Part shown: positions 27,001-35,509 of the stretch, one piece after another
Layout: every line of letters starts with the position of its first letter
Position numbering within the stretch: the stretch's first letter is position 1
Assembly (NCBI RefSeq): GCF_001280065.1
Contig: NZ_LGEA01000114.1
Span: 328,631-392,630, forward strand
DNA from: Streptomyces sp. NRRL B-1140
GTDB taxonomy: Bacteria > Actinomycetota > Actinomycetes > Streptomycetales > Streptomycetaceae
Direction: 5' to 3'
Length of the DNA: 64,000 nucleotides
Translations under genes and position numbers: made by a program
The notes under the pieces: generated by a model
Databases searched by the model: none
What the model was told of the DNA's origin: nothing
Seen by the model: only the letters and a program-made list of their open reading frames with translations

Positions 27001-27719
27001 CCGACAAGGCGATCGCGCGGATCCGCGAGCTCATCGCCTCCGGTGCGCTCCCGCCCGGTTCCAAGCTGCCCCCCGAGCAGGAACTGGCGGCCCAGCTCGG
27101 CCTGTCCCGCAATCTGGCCCGGGAGGCGGTCAAGGCGCTGGCCGTGGCCCGTGTCCTGGAGGTCAGACGGGGAGACGGCACCTACGTCACCAGCCTCCAG
27201 CCGGGTCTGCTCCTCGAAGGGCTCGGCGGCGCGGTGGAACTGCTCCAGGTGGACCCGCGCGTCGTGCTGGACCTCATGGAGGTCCGGCGCCTGCTGGAAC
27301 CCGTGGTCACCGCGCTGGCCGTCGCCCGGATCTCGGACGACGGCCTGGCCGAGGTGAAGGGGCATCTGGACGCGATGCGGGAAGCGAGCGGGGTCGAGCA
27401 GCTGAACGCCCACGACGCGGCGTTCCACCGGGCCATCGCGAACGTCACCGGCAACGAAACCCTCATGACCCTCCTCGAAGGAATCTCGGGCCGCACCCTG
27501 CGCGCCCGCATCTGGCGCGGCCTGGTCGACAGCCGGTCCTACGAGCGCACCCTCGCGGAGCACGAGGCGATCTACGCCGCCCTGGCCGCGCGGGACGCCG
27601 CGCTCGGCCACGCGGCGGCGCTGCTGCACGTCAGCAACACCGAGCAGTGGCTGCGGGAGCACCTGGAGTCCACGAACGGCGCGCGCGAGAACGGCCCGGC
27701 AGGCGGGCTCGCCTCCTGA
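26991..27719 (+). CDS. FadR/GntR-family repressor with FCD domain (first of a tandem pair)
   Basis: 242 residues, GTG start overlapping the aldose dehydrogenase. Residues 1-70 form the winged helix (IRELIASGALPPGSKLPPEQELAAQLGLSRNLAREAVKAL, wing GDGTYV). Residues about 85-225 are the FCD ligand domain, with metal-type residues in NAHDAAFHRAI, LAEHEAIYAAL and LLHVSNTEQWL. FCD repressors sense acids, here most likely an aldonic or 2-keto-3-deoxy acid from the pathway. It is part of the operon and so would be autoregulated. A strong terminator follows, which separates it from its paralogue. Confidence 0.9.
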   Translation: MSLTDKAIARIRELIASGALPPGSKLPPEQELAAQLGLSRNLAREAVKALAVARVLEVRRGDGTYVTSLQPGLLLEGLGGAVELLQVDPRVVLDLMEVRRLLEPVVTALAVARISDDGLAEVKGHLDAMREASGVEQLNAHDAAFHRAIANVTGNETLMTLLEGISGRTLRARIWRGLVDSRSYERTLAEHEAIYAALAARDAALGHAAALLHVSNTEQWLREHLESTNGARENGPAGGLAS

Positions 27720-27752
27720 CGAAGGGCCGCCCATGCCGGCGGCGGCCCTTCG
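27720..27752 (+). terminator. Terminator at the end of the sugar operon
   Basis: A perfect 12-bp stem, CGAAGGGCCGCC at 27720-27731 with GGCGGCCCTTCG at 27741-27752, closes a 9-base loop directly after the stop codon of the first FCD repressor. Confidence 0.85.
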
Positions 27753-27914
27753 TCAGCACGTCCCGGACGACCGGACCGGGCAAGACGTTTCCGCCCCGGA
27801 CACGCCCGGGGATCTCCGGCCGGTCCTGCCGGTATCATCGGCGCCACATGTGACGGCCCACCTGCCGGTTTCGCGTAAGGGGCCCCGCAGCGGCGCTCGC
27901 GGAGGGAGCTCAGG
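27753..27914 (+). promoter_or_regulatory. Promoter region of the second FCD repressor
   Basis: This 162-base stretch lies after a terminator, so the second repressor needs its own promoter. A CACATGTG palindrome at 27845-27852 is the clearest symmetric element, and GGAGGGAGCTC near 27901 is the ribosome-binding site. No match to the leader at 15547-16004 is obvious by eye. Confidence 0.4.
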
Positions 27915-28637
27915 TTGTCCCTGACGGACAAGGCCATAGAGCAGATCCGTGAGCTCATCCGCTCGGGGGCGCTGCCCCCGGGCGCGAAGCTGCCGCCGGA
28001 ACCGGAATTGGCGGCGCAGCTGGGGCTCTCGCGCAACCTCGCCCGCGAGGCGGTCAAGGCGCTGTCCGTCGCCCGGGTGCTGGAGGTCCGCCGAGGAGAC
28101 GGCACGTACGTGACGAGTCTCCAGCCGAGCCTGCTCCTGGAGGGCCTGGGCGGCGCGGTGGAGCTCCTCCAGAGCGACAAGGGCGCGCTGCTGGATCTGA
28201 TGGAGGTGCGGCGGCTGCTCGAACCGCTCGCCACCGGGCTCGCCGCCGGCCGGATCACGGACGAGCAACTGGCCGATGTCGAGCGGCACCTGGACGCCAT
28301 GCGGGAAGCCCGTGACGACGTCGAGCAGCTCAACGCGCACGACGCCGCCTTCCATCGGGCGGTGGTCGCGGCCACCGGCAACGAAACCCTGCTCTCCCTG
28401 CTCGAGGGCATCTCCGGGCACACCCTGCGCGCCCGCATCTGGCGCGGCCAGGTCGACGACCGGTCGTCCGAGCGGACCCTGGCCGAACACCAGGCGATCT
28501 TCGACGCCCTGTGCACCCGCGACCCCGCCCTCAGTCAGGCCGCCGCCCTGCTGCACGTGAGCAACACCGAGCGCTGGCTCCGCCGTCACCTGCAGTCGCT
28601 CGATCCTCAGGCACAGGACTCCTCGGACGGTCCGTGA
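27915..28637 (+). CDS. FadR/GntR-family repressor with FCD domain (tandem paralogue)
   Basis: 240 residues from a TTG after GGAGGGAGCT. It aligns with the preceding repressor end to end, starting SLTDKAI and ending in the HVSNTE(Q/R)WLR(E/R)HL helix, with roughly three quarters of positions identical by eye and the DNA-recognition helix (LGLSRNLAREAVKAL) unchanged. The ligand pocket segments differ more. This is a local duplication: both probably bind the same operator but may respond to different ligands. It has its own promoter region and converges on the GH36 gene. Confidence 0.9.
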   Translation: MSLTDKAIEQIRELIRSGALPPGAKLPPEPELAAQLGLSRNLAREAVKALSVARVLEVRRGDGTYVTSLQPSLLLEGLGGAVELLQSDKGALLDLMEVRRLLEPLATGLAAGRITDEQLADVERHLDAMREARDDVEQLNAHDAAFHRAVVAATGNETLLSLLEGISGHTLRARIWRGQVDDRSSERTLAEHQAIFDALCTRDPALSQAAALLHVSNTERWLRRHLQSLDPQAQDSSDGP

Positions 28638-28697
28638 GAACCGGGGCGACCCGGTGTTCCGGGGGCGTGCCCCTGCGGGCCGCTGTCCCGTACCGCG

Positions 28698-30827
28698 TCA
28701 TCTCGGCGAGTCCGCGGCCGACGACTCCAGCCGGAGGAGGACGGCGGTGTTCGCGCGCGGCAGGGAGACGGTGAGCCGCCCCGCGTCCGCGTCCCACTCC
28801 ACGGCGGCATCGGCTGCCGGCGGATACAGCACCACGGGCCGGACGGGCCTACCCCGCAGGTGAGGGAGGGCGAGGGTGCTGCTCGGGGCGGGTGCTGCGG
28901 CGTTGTCCGGTGCCCGCCTGCAGACGGAGAGGAACGTGGCCCCTCGACTGCACAGTCCGTGCGCGATCCACTCGTCCTCCCAGCCGGGAAGCCCCAGAGG
29001 CCAGAACGGCCGCGCCCCGCCGAGCTCCGGCCGGAGTTCCTTGTACACGCAGATCGCCGAGCGGACCAGGCCGGACTGCTCGGGGCTCATCAGGTTGAGG
29101 AAGCCGGAGAGGTGGACGCGGCCGAGCAGGGCCCCGGTGAGAGTGAGGGCGATCTCGTCGAGCGTGTGGTCCGGCTGGGGGTAGGCCCAGATCGCGGCCT
29201 GCTCCGGTGTCACGGCGGTGGCGGCCGCGGCGGCGATGGGCGGACAGCGCAGGATGTCCTGCTGGTCGCTGGTGGACTGCAGTTGGGCCACGGCCAGCTG
29301 CGCGTAGTCCATGCGCAGCCCGCCCGACCCGCAGTTCTCCAGGACGAGGCCGGGATGCCGGTCGAGGAGCGCGGCCATCCAGTCGAGATGGGCGCGATGG
29401 TGGCCGAGCAGGCCAGCACCCGCGCTCTCGGAGCCGTTCTCCGTGCCGGGACCGATGTTGATGTTGTAGTCGAGCTTCAGGTAGCCGACGCCCCACTCGC
29501 CGGCCAGCCGGTCCACGACCTCGTCGAGATGGGCTCGGGCGGCCGGGTGACGCAGGTCCAGGTGATGCCGCCCGTGTTCGGTGACACGCAGACCGCCGCG
29601 CCGGAAGAACGCCTCGGGAGGCAGGGTGCGCGCCAGGGGGCTGCGGACGCCGACGACTTCGGGTTCGAGCCAGAGCCCCGGGGTCATCCCGTGCGCTCTG
29701 ATCGCGTCCAGGACCTCGGGCAGACCGCCCGGGAAACGGCGGGGAGCGGGCTCCCAGGCGCCGACGGCGTCCCACCAGCCCTGTTCGTCGTCGTCGTACC
29801 AGCCCGCGTCGATCACGAACACCTCGGCACCGGCCGCACCCGCCGCCTCGATCAGCGGCAGGAGCCGTTCGGTGGTGGGGTCACCCATGAGGGTGTTCAT
29901 GTAGTCGTTGTAGATCACCGGTAGCGTGCGGTGGTCAGGGTGGTCGCGGCGGATGCTCCGGCGGTGGTCGGTGAGTTCGCCGAAGGCCGCGTCCAGTCCG
30001 CCGGTCTCCGTGTGGACGAGGACGGCCGGGACGGTGTGGAACTCCTCGCCGGGAGCCAGGGTGTGCCACCACTGGTGGTGCGCGTCGTCCGGACCGAACA
30101 GGGCCACGTAGGCCGCGCCCTCGCGCTCCCCCGTCTCGAAGCGCCAGCCCGCGCTGGACTCGATCTGCCACAGCCAGGCGCTGCCTTCGGAGTCGGTGAG
30201 GCCGGCCACGGGGAGGTGGCGGCCGGTGGACCAGCTCCCCTGCGAGTACCGCTCGAAGCAGCCCCTGCCCTCGTGACCGTGGGCGGAGCGGCTCAGCGGG
30301 ACCACCCGCTCGCGGAACCCGTCCTGCCGCCACCGGCATTCGGCGAGCCAGTCGTTGTCCGCCCAGTGCAGGGTCAGGTCGTCGAGACCGCCCGCCCCGT
30401 CGGTGACGCCACCGAGGGCCAGGGTGGAGACGCTCTCCAGCCGCAGCGCCGCGCCACCCTCGTTGAAGAGGCGGACCCGGGCCCGCAGGCACCGGCTGCC
30501 CGCACGGGTTTCGAGGGTGACGTGGGCGGCCAGCCCGGTCTCGGCATCCAGCAGCCGGATCGTCGTGCACTCCCCGTCGCCGCGCCGGACCGTCTCGTGC
30601 CCCCCGTAGGTCAGGCGCTCGCCGATGGCCGTCTCGATGAACCGCTCCCCCGACCACATGCGTCCGTGGCCGGTGGCGGTGACCTCGACGAGGGGGACCA
30701 GGCGTGCCCAGTCCTGACCGGGTCTTCCCAGCCTCACCGCTCCGGTGGCACCCACGACGGCGTGCAGGCCGGATTCCGGATGCGACCAGACCCAGGAGCC
30801 CTTGTCTGTCTCGACGGTAGCGGCCAA
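28698..30827 (-). CDS. GH36 alpha-galactosidase
   Basis: 709 residues, TTG start preceded by GGAAGGGGAAG; no ATG or GTG start is better placed. An N-terminal beta-supersandwich domain precedes the barrel. The barrel carries FVIDAGWYDDDEQGWWDAVGAWEPAPRRFPGGL, then TPGLWLEPEVV, the nucleophile in GYLKLDYNIN and the acid/base region STSDQQD, all GH36 clan-D hallmarks. There is no signal peptide, so it hydrolyses imported alpha-galactosides (melibiose, raffinose type) in the cytoplasm. It is divergent from the LacI gene and the MalE/F/G-type importer, with operators in between. Confidence 0.92.
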   Translation of the reverse strand: MAATVETDKGSWVWSHPESGLHAVVGATGAVRLGRPGQDWARLVPLVEVTATGHGRMWSGERFIETAIGERLTYGGHETVRRGDGECTTIRLLDAETGLAAHVTLETRAGSRCLRARVRLFNEGGAALRLESVSTLALGGVTDGAGGLDDLTLHWADNDWLAECRWRQDGFRERVVPLSRSAHGHEGRGCFERYSQGSWSTGRHLPVAGLTDSEGSAWLWQIESSAGWRFETGEREGAAYVALFGPDDAHHQWWHTLAPGEEFHTVPAVLVHTETGGLDAAFGELTDHRRSIRRDHPDHRTLPVIYNDYMNTLMGDPTTERLLPLIEAAGAAGAEVFVIDAGWYDDDEQGWWDAVGAWEPAPRRFPGGLPEVLDAIRAHGMTPGLWLEPEVVGVRSPLARTLPPEAFFRRGGLRVTEHGRHHLDLRHPAARAHLDEVVDRLAGEWGVGYLKLDYNINIGPGTENGSESAGAGLLGHHRAHLDWMAALLDRHPGLVLENCGSGGLRMDYAQLAVAQLQSTSDQQDILRCPPIAAAAATAVTPEQAAIWAYPQPDHTLDEIALTLTGALLGRVHLSGFLNLMSPEQSGLVRSAICVYKELRPELGGARPFWPLGLPGWEDEWIAHGLCSRGATFLSVCRRAPDNAAAPAPSSTLALPHLRGRPVRPVVLYPPAADAAVEWDADAGRLTVSLPRANTAVLLRLESSAADSPR

Positions 30828-30970
30828 CGCGCTTCCCCTTCCGGGATGAAGTGGTCCTGCGACGGTCTGCGTGGGCTGATCTGGGGATTCGCCGACGGCG
30901 ACGAAGCCGGGCCCCGGTGGCGGATGTGCCGTGGAGCGGATTCCGCGCTCGCGGTCTCTTGACGCCCGCG

Positions 30971-30986
30971 TTGTGACCGCTCACAA
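30971..30986. promoter_or_regulatory. LacI-type operator 1 (TTGTGA-N4-TCACAA)
   Basis: TTGTGACCGCTCACAA is a near-perfect palindrome of the classic LacI-family form, lying in the 166-base space between the GH36 and LacI genes, eight bases before the LacI start codon. Confidence 0.8.
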
Positions 30987-30993
30987 TCCTCGC

Positions 30994-32064
30994 ATGTTTG
31001 TGACCGGTCACACAAGGTCGGGCAACTCCTCCGGCCCCCCTGAGGGACAGCACAAGGCCGCGAGCATCCGCGATGTCGCCCAGGCGGCGGGCGTCTCCTA
31101 CCAGACCGTTTCGAGGGTCATCAACGGCCACCCGAACGTCCGGGACGCGACACGCAAGCGGGTGCGGGAGGCCATCGACGCCCTGGGCTTCAGGCGCAAC
31201 GCCACCGCGTTCGCGCTGGCCAGCGGCGTGAACCGGTCGATCACCGTCCTCACCTCGAACACCCTGCTCTACGGTTACGCGGCCACCCTGCAGGGCCTGG
31301 AGGAGGCGTCCCGCGCCGCGGGCCACACGCTCGGCGTGCGGGTCCTGACTCCCGAGGACGACCTGGACCGCACGATCGCCTCGGCCGCCGATGCCGGTGG
31401 CGGCCTCGTGGTCATCGGCTTCGACCGTGTCGGCGCGGCCGCCCTGGATCGCGTACCGGCCCACGTGCCGTGCGCGGCGGTCGTGGAGGCGCCGCCCGCG
31501 GGCAGCCCACCGGGTCTGCCCGCCGTGTGGGCCGACGACCGCGAGGCGGCCCGTGCCGCCACCGAACACCTCTTGTCGCTGGGGCACGGCACCGTCCACT
31601 ACGTGGCGATTCCCGCCTCGACCGGATCACGGGGCTCGGTGGGACCGCGCGCCGAGGGCTGGCGCCAGGCCCTGGAATCGGCCGGCGTCGCCGCTCCCGA
31701 GCCGTCCGGCAAGGGCTGGGACGCCCGAGCCGGATACGAGGCCGGGAAGAAGCTCGCCCGGAACCCGGAGGCCACCGCGATCCTCTGCGGCAACGACGAC
31801 CTGGCGCTCGGCGTCCTGCGGGCCCTGCACCGCGCCGGCCGGCGGGTCCCGGAGGACGTCAGCGTCATCGGGTTCGACGACGCTCCGCACTCCGCCTACG
31901 TCACCCCGTCCCTCACGACGGTCCGTATGGACTTCCAGGGGCTGGGCCGCGCCGCCTTCGGGCTGCTGCGTGCCCGGCTCGACCCCGATCAACAGGCGCC
32001 CGCGGCGGTGCCGGCCGAACCCGCCCTCGTCCTCAGGGAGAGCGCGGGCCCGCCCCGCACATGA
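30994..32064 (+). CDS. LacI family repressor of the alpha-galactoside locus
   Basis: 356 residues. The helix-turn-helix is ASIRDVAQAAGVSYQTVSRVINGHPNVRDATRKRV with the minor-groove hinge ALGFRRNATAFAL, then a periplasmic-binding-like effector domain (DDREAARAATEHLLSLGHGTVHYV, AILCGNDDLALGVLRALHRAGRRVPEDVSVIGFDD). The ATG at 30994 has no ribosome-binding site, and a palindromic operator starts five bases into the coding region, so the mRNA may be leaderless. A 21-residue tail precedes the HTH. Probable effector is an alpha-galactoside or galactose. Confidence 0.88.
   Translation: MFVTGHTRSGNSSGPPEGQHKAASIRDVAQAAGVSYQTVSRVINGHPNVRDATRKRVREAIDALGFRRNATAFALASGVNRSITVLTSNTLLYGYAATLQGLEEASRAAGHTLGVRVLTPEDDLDRTIASAADAGGGLVVIGFDRVGAAALDRVPAHVPCAAVVEAPPAGSPPGLPAVWADDREAARAATEHLLSLGHGTVHYVAIPASTGSRGSVGPRAEGWRQALESAGVAAPEPSGKGWDARAGYEAGKKLARNPEATAILCGNDDLALGVLRALHRAGRRVPEDVSVIGFDDAPHSAYVTPSLTTVRMDFQGLGRAAFGLLRARLDPDQQAPAAVPAEPALVLRESAGPPRT
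30999..31012. promoter_or_regulatory. LacI-type operator 2 inside the start of the repressor gene
   Basis: TGTGACCGGTCACA is a perfect 14-bp palindrome sharing its TGTGACCG half-site with operator 1. The operator centres are 27 bases apart, so two dimers could sit side by side. It overlaps codons 2-7 of the LacI gene, which supports autorepression. Confidence 0.8.
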
Positions 32065-32182
32065 GCCGGACCGCGCCCTGCGGCCCCACGTCGCCTTCCG
32101 ACCTCTTCCCGTACGCCGCAGCCATCGCCCCTGTCCACAGCAGCGCACCGACCTCCCGCTCCTTACGACCGAGGATCTCGCC

Positions 32183-33493
32183 ATGAGAAGAGCCGTCTCC
32201 GTCCTCATCACCGCCTGTCTGCTCGGCCTGACCGCCACCGCCTGCAGCGACAGCACCGCCGGCGGAACCGGCGCCGCTCCCGAGGGATCGGTCGACCCGA
32301 CCGCCGACCTCAAGGGTGTCCAACTCACCATGTGGACGGCCCAGAACAGCGTCGGGCAGCCCAAGCAGGCCATCGAGGCGTTCGAGAAGGCCACCGGGGC
32401 CAAGATCAGCACTGAGGTCGTCCCCGACCCCTACGAGTCGAACGTCCCGACCAAGCTCGCCTCGGGCGTCAAGCCGGACCTGATGTTCTGGCAGCCCACG
32501 GGCAGCACCCTGCCGTTCATCCAGCCGCAGCGGAACCTGCTCCAGCTCGACAAGGAGGACTGGGTCCAAAAGCTCGGCAAGACGGAGCAGGGCCTCGGCC
32601 AGGTCGACGGCCACCGTTACGCGGCCATCGTCACCAGCCCCGCGGTCCTCGGCGTCTACTACAACAAGGACGTCTTCAAGAAAGCCGGCATCACCGCGAT
32701 GCCGAAGAGCTACGACGACCTCCTCGCCACCGCCTCGAAGATCAAGTCCAAGACGGGCGTGGCCCCCTTCTTCGAAGTCGGCGGCGACAAGTGGCCCCTG
32801 CAGTGGCAGGTGCAGGTGCAGATGACGGATCTGCCGCAGACGTTCTGGGACAAGCTGAACAAGAACAAGGCCAGTTGGACCGACAAGACCATCGTCGACG
32901 CCGTCACCAAGTACAAGACGAAGGTCCTCGACGGCGGCCTGGCGCAGAAGAACTACAAGACGGCCACGTTCGTCGACCAGGGCAAGGCGCTCATGGACGG
33001 CAGTGCCGCGATGGCGCTCAACGTCACCTCGCTGCAGTCCCAGATACAGGCCACCTCCAGCACTGAGGAGATGGACAGGAAGCTGGGCTGGTTCCCCATC
33101 GCCAACAGCGCCGCCCAGGCCGAGTACTCACCCGACCAGACCAACGGCGTCGTCGCCTTCAGGACCGGCGACACCAAGCGGCAGAACGCCGCCCGGCAGT
33201 TCCTGTCCTTCTGGCTCGGCAAGGACTACCCGGACTACATCAAGGCGAACAAGCTCGTCTCGGTGCAGCCGTCGGTGCCCAACCCCGGCGGCCTGCCGCA
33301 GACCGCGATCGCCCAGGCCGAGGCGCTGCCCTCCGCCACCGGTGTCTTCCAGGTCAAGGCACTGACCGCGCCCGACATGCACCTCGCCCTCGCCGACATG
33401 ATCTACGGCAAGAAGTCGCCCCGGCAGGTCGCTCAGGCCGCCCAGGACCAGTTCGAGCAGGTGCTCAAGGCGCGTGGCGTCTCCGGCTTCTGA
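32183..33493 (+). CDS. Sugar ABC transporter substrate-binding lipoprotein (MalE/family 1 type)
   Basis: 436 residues, ATG after GAGGATCTCGCC. The signal peptide ends in TATAC with lipidated Cys21. The mature part has family-1 binding-protein features: VQLTMWTAQNSVGQPKQAIEAFEKATGAKI, a SGVKPDLMFWQP strand, VLGVYYNKDVFKKAGI and the late SPDQTNGVVAFRTG. It collects an oligosaccharide for the two permeases that follow. No ATPase gene is nearby; a shared MsiK-type ATPase encoded elsewhere is the usual streptomycete solution. Confidence 0.9.
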   Translation: MRRAVSVLITACLLGLTATACSDSTAGGTGAAPEGSVDPTADLKGVQLTMWTAQNSVGQPKQAIEAFEKATGAKISTEVVPDPYESNVPTKLASGVKPDLMFWQPTGSTLPFIQPQRNLLQLDKEDWVQKLGKTEQGLGQVDGHRYAAIVTSPAVLGVYYNKDVFKKAGITAMPKSYDDLLATASKIKSKTGVAPFFEVGGDKWPLQWQVQVQMTDLPQTFWDKLNKNKASWTDKTIVDAVTKYKTKVLDGGLAQKNYKTATFVDQGKALMDGSAAMALNVTSLQSQIQATSSTEEMDRKLGWFPIANSAAQAEYSPDQTNGVVAFRTGDTKRQNAARQFLSFWLGKDYPDYIKANKLVSVQPSVPNPGGLPQTAIAQAEALPSATGVFQVKALTAPDMHLALADMIYGKKSPRQVAQAAQDQFEQVLKARGVSGF

Positions 33494-33570
33494 CCGTCGC
33501 CCTTTTCCCAGCCCGCTTCCCGGGCCGCCGTCGGCGGCGCGCCCGGGGACCCGCATCCGGAGGTAGGAGA

Positions 33571-34527
33571 GTGGTGGACACCGCCACCAGGGGCATCATC
33601 GACGCCACGCGCGCGAAGGACCGGAGCGCATCGCCCCGTCGCGGCCGGCGCGAGCGTGTCCGCAGGAAGGCCGACCAGCCGTGGTGGTTCGCGCTTCCCG
33701 CGCTCGCCGTGTTCGGTGCGTTCTTCCTGCTGCCGAACCTGCTGAACTTCGTCTACCCGTTCACCGACTGGTCGGCGTTCCACCCGCGGATCGGCTTCGT
33801 GGGCCTGTCGAACTTCGACACCATCCTCGACGACGGCTCGATGGTCCGCGACCTCCGCATCACCCTGGAGTACGCGGTCCTGGTGGCCGTGTTCCAGAAC
33901 GGCTTCGGTCTGGGTCTGGCCCTGCTGCTGGAGCGGGACACCCGCTTCAACCGCTTCTTCAGGGCGGTGTTCTTCCTGCCCGTACTGATCTCCGCCCTGG
34001 CCGTGGGCTACATCTTCCGGGCCCTGCTCGCGCAGGACGGGGCGCTCAACAGCGTGCTGTCGTCCCTCGCCGGGCACCAGGTCGACACGCCCTGGCTCGG
34101 GTCGACGGCCTGGACCCTGGTCGTGGTGACCCTCGTCCACGGCTGGAAGTGGATGGGCCTGGCCATGCTGATCTACCTCGCGGGCCTGAAGAGCATGCCC
34201 GGTGACGTGCTGCAGGCCGCCCGGATCGACGGGGCCGGCGCCTGGCGCACCTTCTGGTCGATCAGGTTCCCGCTGCTGGCGCCCGCGGTGACGTTCAACG
34301 TGACGACCGCACTGATCGGCTCCATGAACACCTTCGACATCGTCCAGGCGACCACCGGCGGCGGTCCGGGCGGCGAGACCGAGGTGTTCAACATCTACAT
34401 GTTCCGCATCTTCGGCCAGGGCCTGTACGCCCAGGCGTCCGCGATGAGCCTGGTGCTCTTCCTCGTGGTCGTCGTCCTCGCCGTGCCCGTGATCGTCGGC
34501 CTGCGCCGGAGGGAGAACGACCAGTGA
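33571..34527 (+). CDS. Sugar ABC transporter permease (MalF-type)
   Basis: 318 residues, GTG start after CCGGAGGTAGGAGA. A basic N-terminal tail is followed by six hydrophobic segments. The coupling loop is EEAARIDGA-like: LAGLKSMPGDVLQAARIDGAGAWRTFWSIRFPLLAP, the EAA motif of binding-protein-dependent permeases. It overlaps the next permease gene by 4 bases (GTGA) and forms the channel with it. Confidence 0.92.
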   Translation: MVDTATRGIIDATRAKDRSASPRRGRRERVRRKADQPWWFALPALAVFGAFFLLPNLLNFVYPFTDWSAFHPRIGFVGLSNFDTILDDGSMVRDLRITLEYAVLVAVFQNGFGLGLALLLERDTRFNRFFRAVFFLPVLISALAVGYIFRALLAQDGALNSVLSSLAGHQVDTPWLGSTAWTLVVVTLVHGWKWMGLAMLIYLAGLKSMPGDVLQAARIDGAGAWRTFWSIRFPLLAPAVTFNVTTALIGSMNTFDIVQATTGGGPGGETEVFNIYMFRIFGQGLYAQASAMSLVLFLVVVVLAVPVIVGLRRRENDQ

Positions 34528-35378
34528 CCGCGACCACCGTGTTCGCTCCCGCCCGCAGGCGCCCTGCGCGTTGGCTGCAGCCGGCCGCCGTCCTGCTCAT
34601 CGCGGCCGTCACCATCGGCATCCCGCTCTGGCTCGTCGCGGTGACCTCCGTGAAGCCCCAGGCGGAGGCGATCAAGCCCAACCTCTCGCTGCCGCACCGG
34701 GTGCAGGCCGCGGAGAACTACCAGCAGACCTTCGACCAGGGGAAGGTCGTCCAGGGTTTCGTCAACAGCCTGCTGGTCGTGGTCCCTTCCGTGGTCCTCG
34801 TGCTGCTGCTGGGCGCCGGCGCCGCCTGGGTCTTCGCCCGCCGCAAGGGCCGCCTGACCGGCGCGCTGTACGCGCTGAGCATCAGCGGCCTCCTGCTGCC
34901 GCCCGCCGTCATCACCATCGTCATGGAGCTGCGTCAACTCGGTCTGGCGGGAACCCAGTTGGGGATGATCGCGGTCTACACGGGGATGTACCTGTCCACA
35001 TCGATCTTCTTCATGACCGGCTTCATCCGGAACCTCCCCGAGGAACTGGAGGAGGCCGCGCGCATGGACGGCGCCGGTCCGGCCCGGGTGTTCTTCCAGG
35101 TGATCCTGCCGCTCCTGCGCCCCGTCATCGCCACCGCGACGATCATGGTGATGCTCTTCGCCTGGAGCGACGTCTTCTACGCGTTCTTCGTGCTGGGCGG
35201 CGGGGAGAAGGCCACGCTCCCGCTCAACCTGTACCAGGTCGCGAGCGCCCAGCTGTACCTGAACAACTGGCACCTCATCTTCGCCTACGTCGTGATGATG
35301 AGCCTTCCGATGGTGGCCGTCTTCGTCATCGCCCAGCGCCGGATCGTCGCCGGGATCACCAGCGGCGCCGTCAAGTAG
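34524..35378 (+). CDS. Sugar ABC transporter permease (MalG-type)
   Basis: 284 residues, GTG start in the preceding stop. Six transmembrane segments and the EAA loop NLPEELEEAARMDGAGPARVFFQVILPLLRPVIAT identify it as the second channel subunit. The operon continues, after 131 bases, into the ruins of a secreted glycosidase gene, which suggests the locus once encoded its own extracellular enzyme. Confidence 0.92.
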   Translation: MTATTVFAPARRRPARWLQPAAVLLIAAVTIGIPLWLVAVTSVKPQAEAIKPNLSLPHRVQAAENYQQTFDQGKVVQGFVNSLLVVVPSVVLVLLLGAGAAWVFARRKGRLTGALYALSISGLLLPPAVITIVMELRQLGLAGTQLGMIAVYTGMYLSTSIFFMTGFIRNLPEELEEAARMDGAGPARVFFQVILPLLRPVIATATIMVMLFAWSDVFYAFFVLGGGEKATLPLNLYQVASAQLYLNNWHLIFAYVVMMSLPMVAVFVIAQRRIVAGITSGAVK

Positions 35379-35475
35379 CCCGCGCCACGATCTCCGGGGC
35401 GCGACTCCACGCGCGCCTCGGGCCTTCACCCTCCGGTCCGCCCGGTCCACCCGGGCCCCCGGGTCCACTCACCAT

Positions 35476-35497
35476 CCTCCCGCAGCGACGCGGGAGG
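35476..35497 (+). terminator. Hairpin upstream of the glycosidase remnant
   Basis: CCTCCCGC (35476-35483) and GCGGGAGG (35490-35497) form a perfect 8-bp stem with a 6-base loop, 98 bases after the MalG stop. It could be a terminator or could mask the ribosome-binding site GGAGGCGGAGGA just after it. Confidence 0.5.
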
Positions 35498-35509
35498 CGG
35501 AGGACGCAC

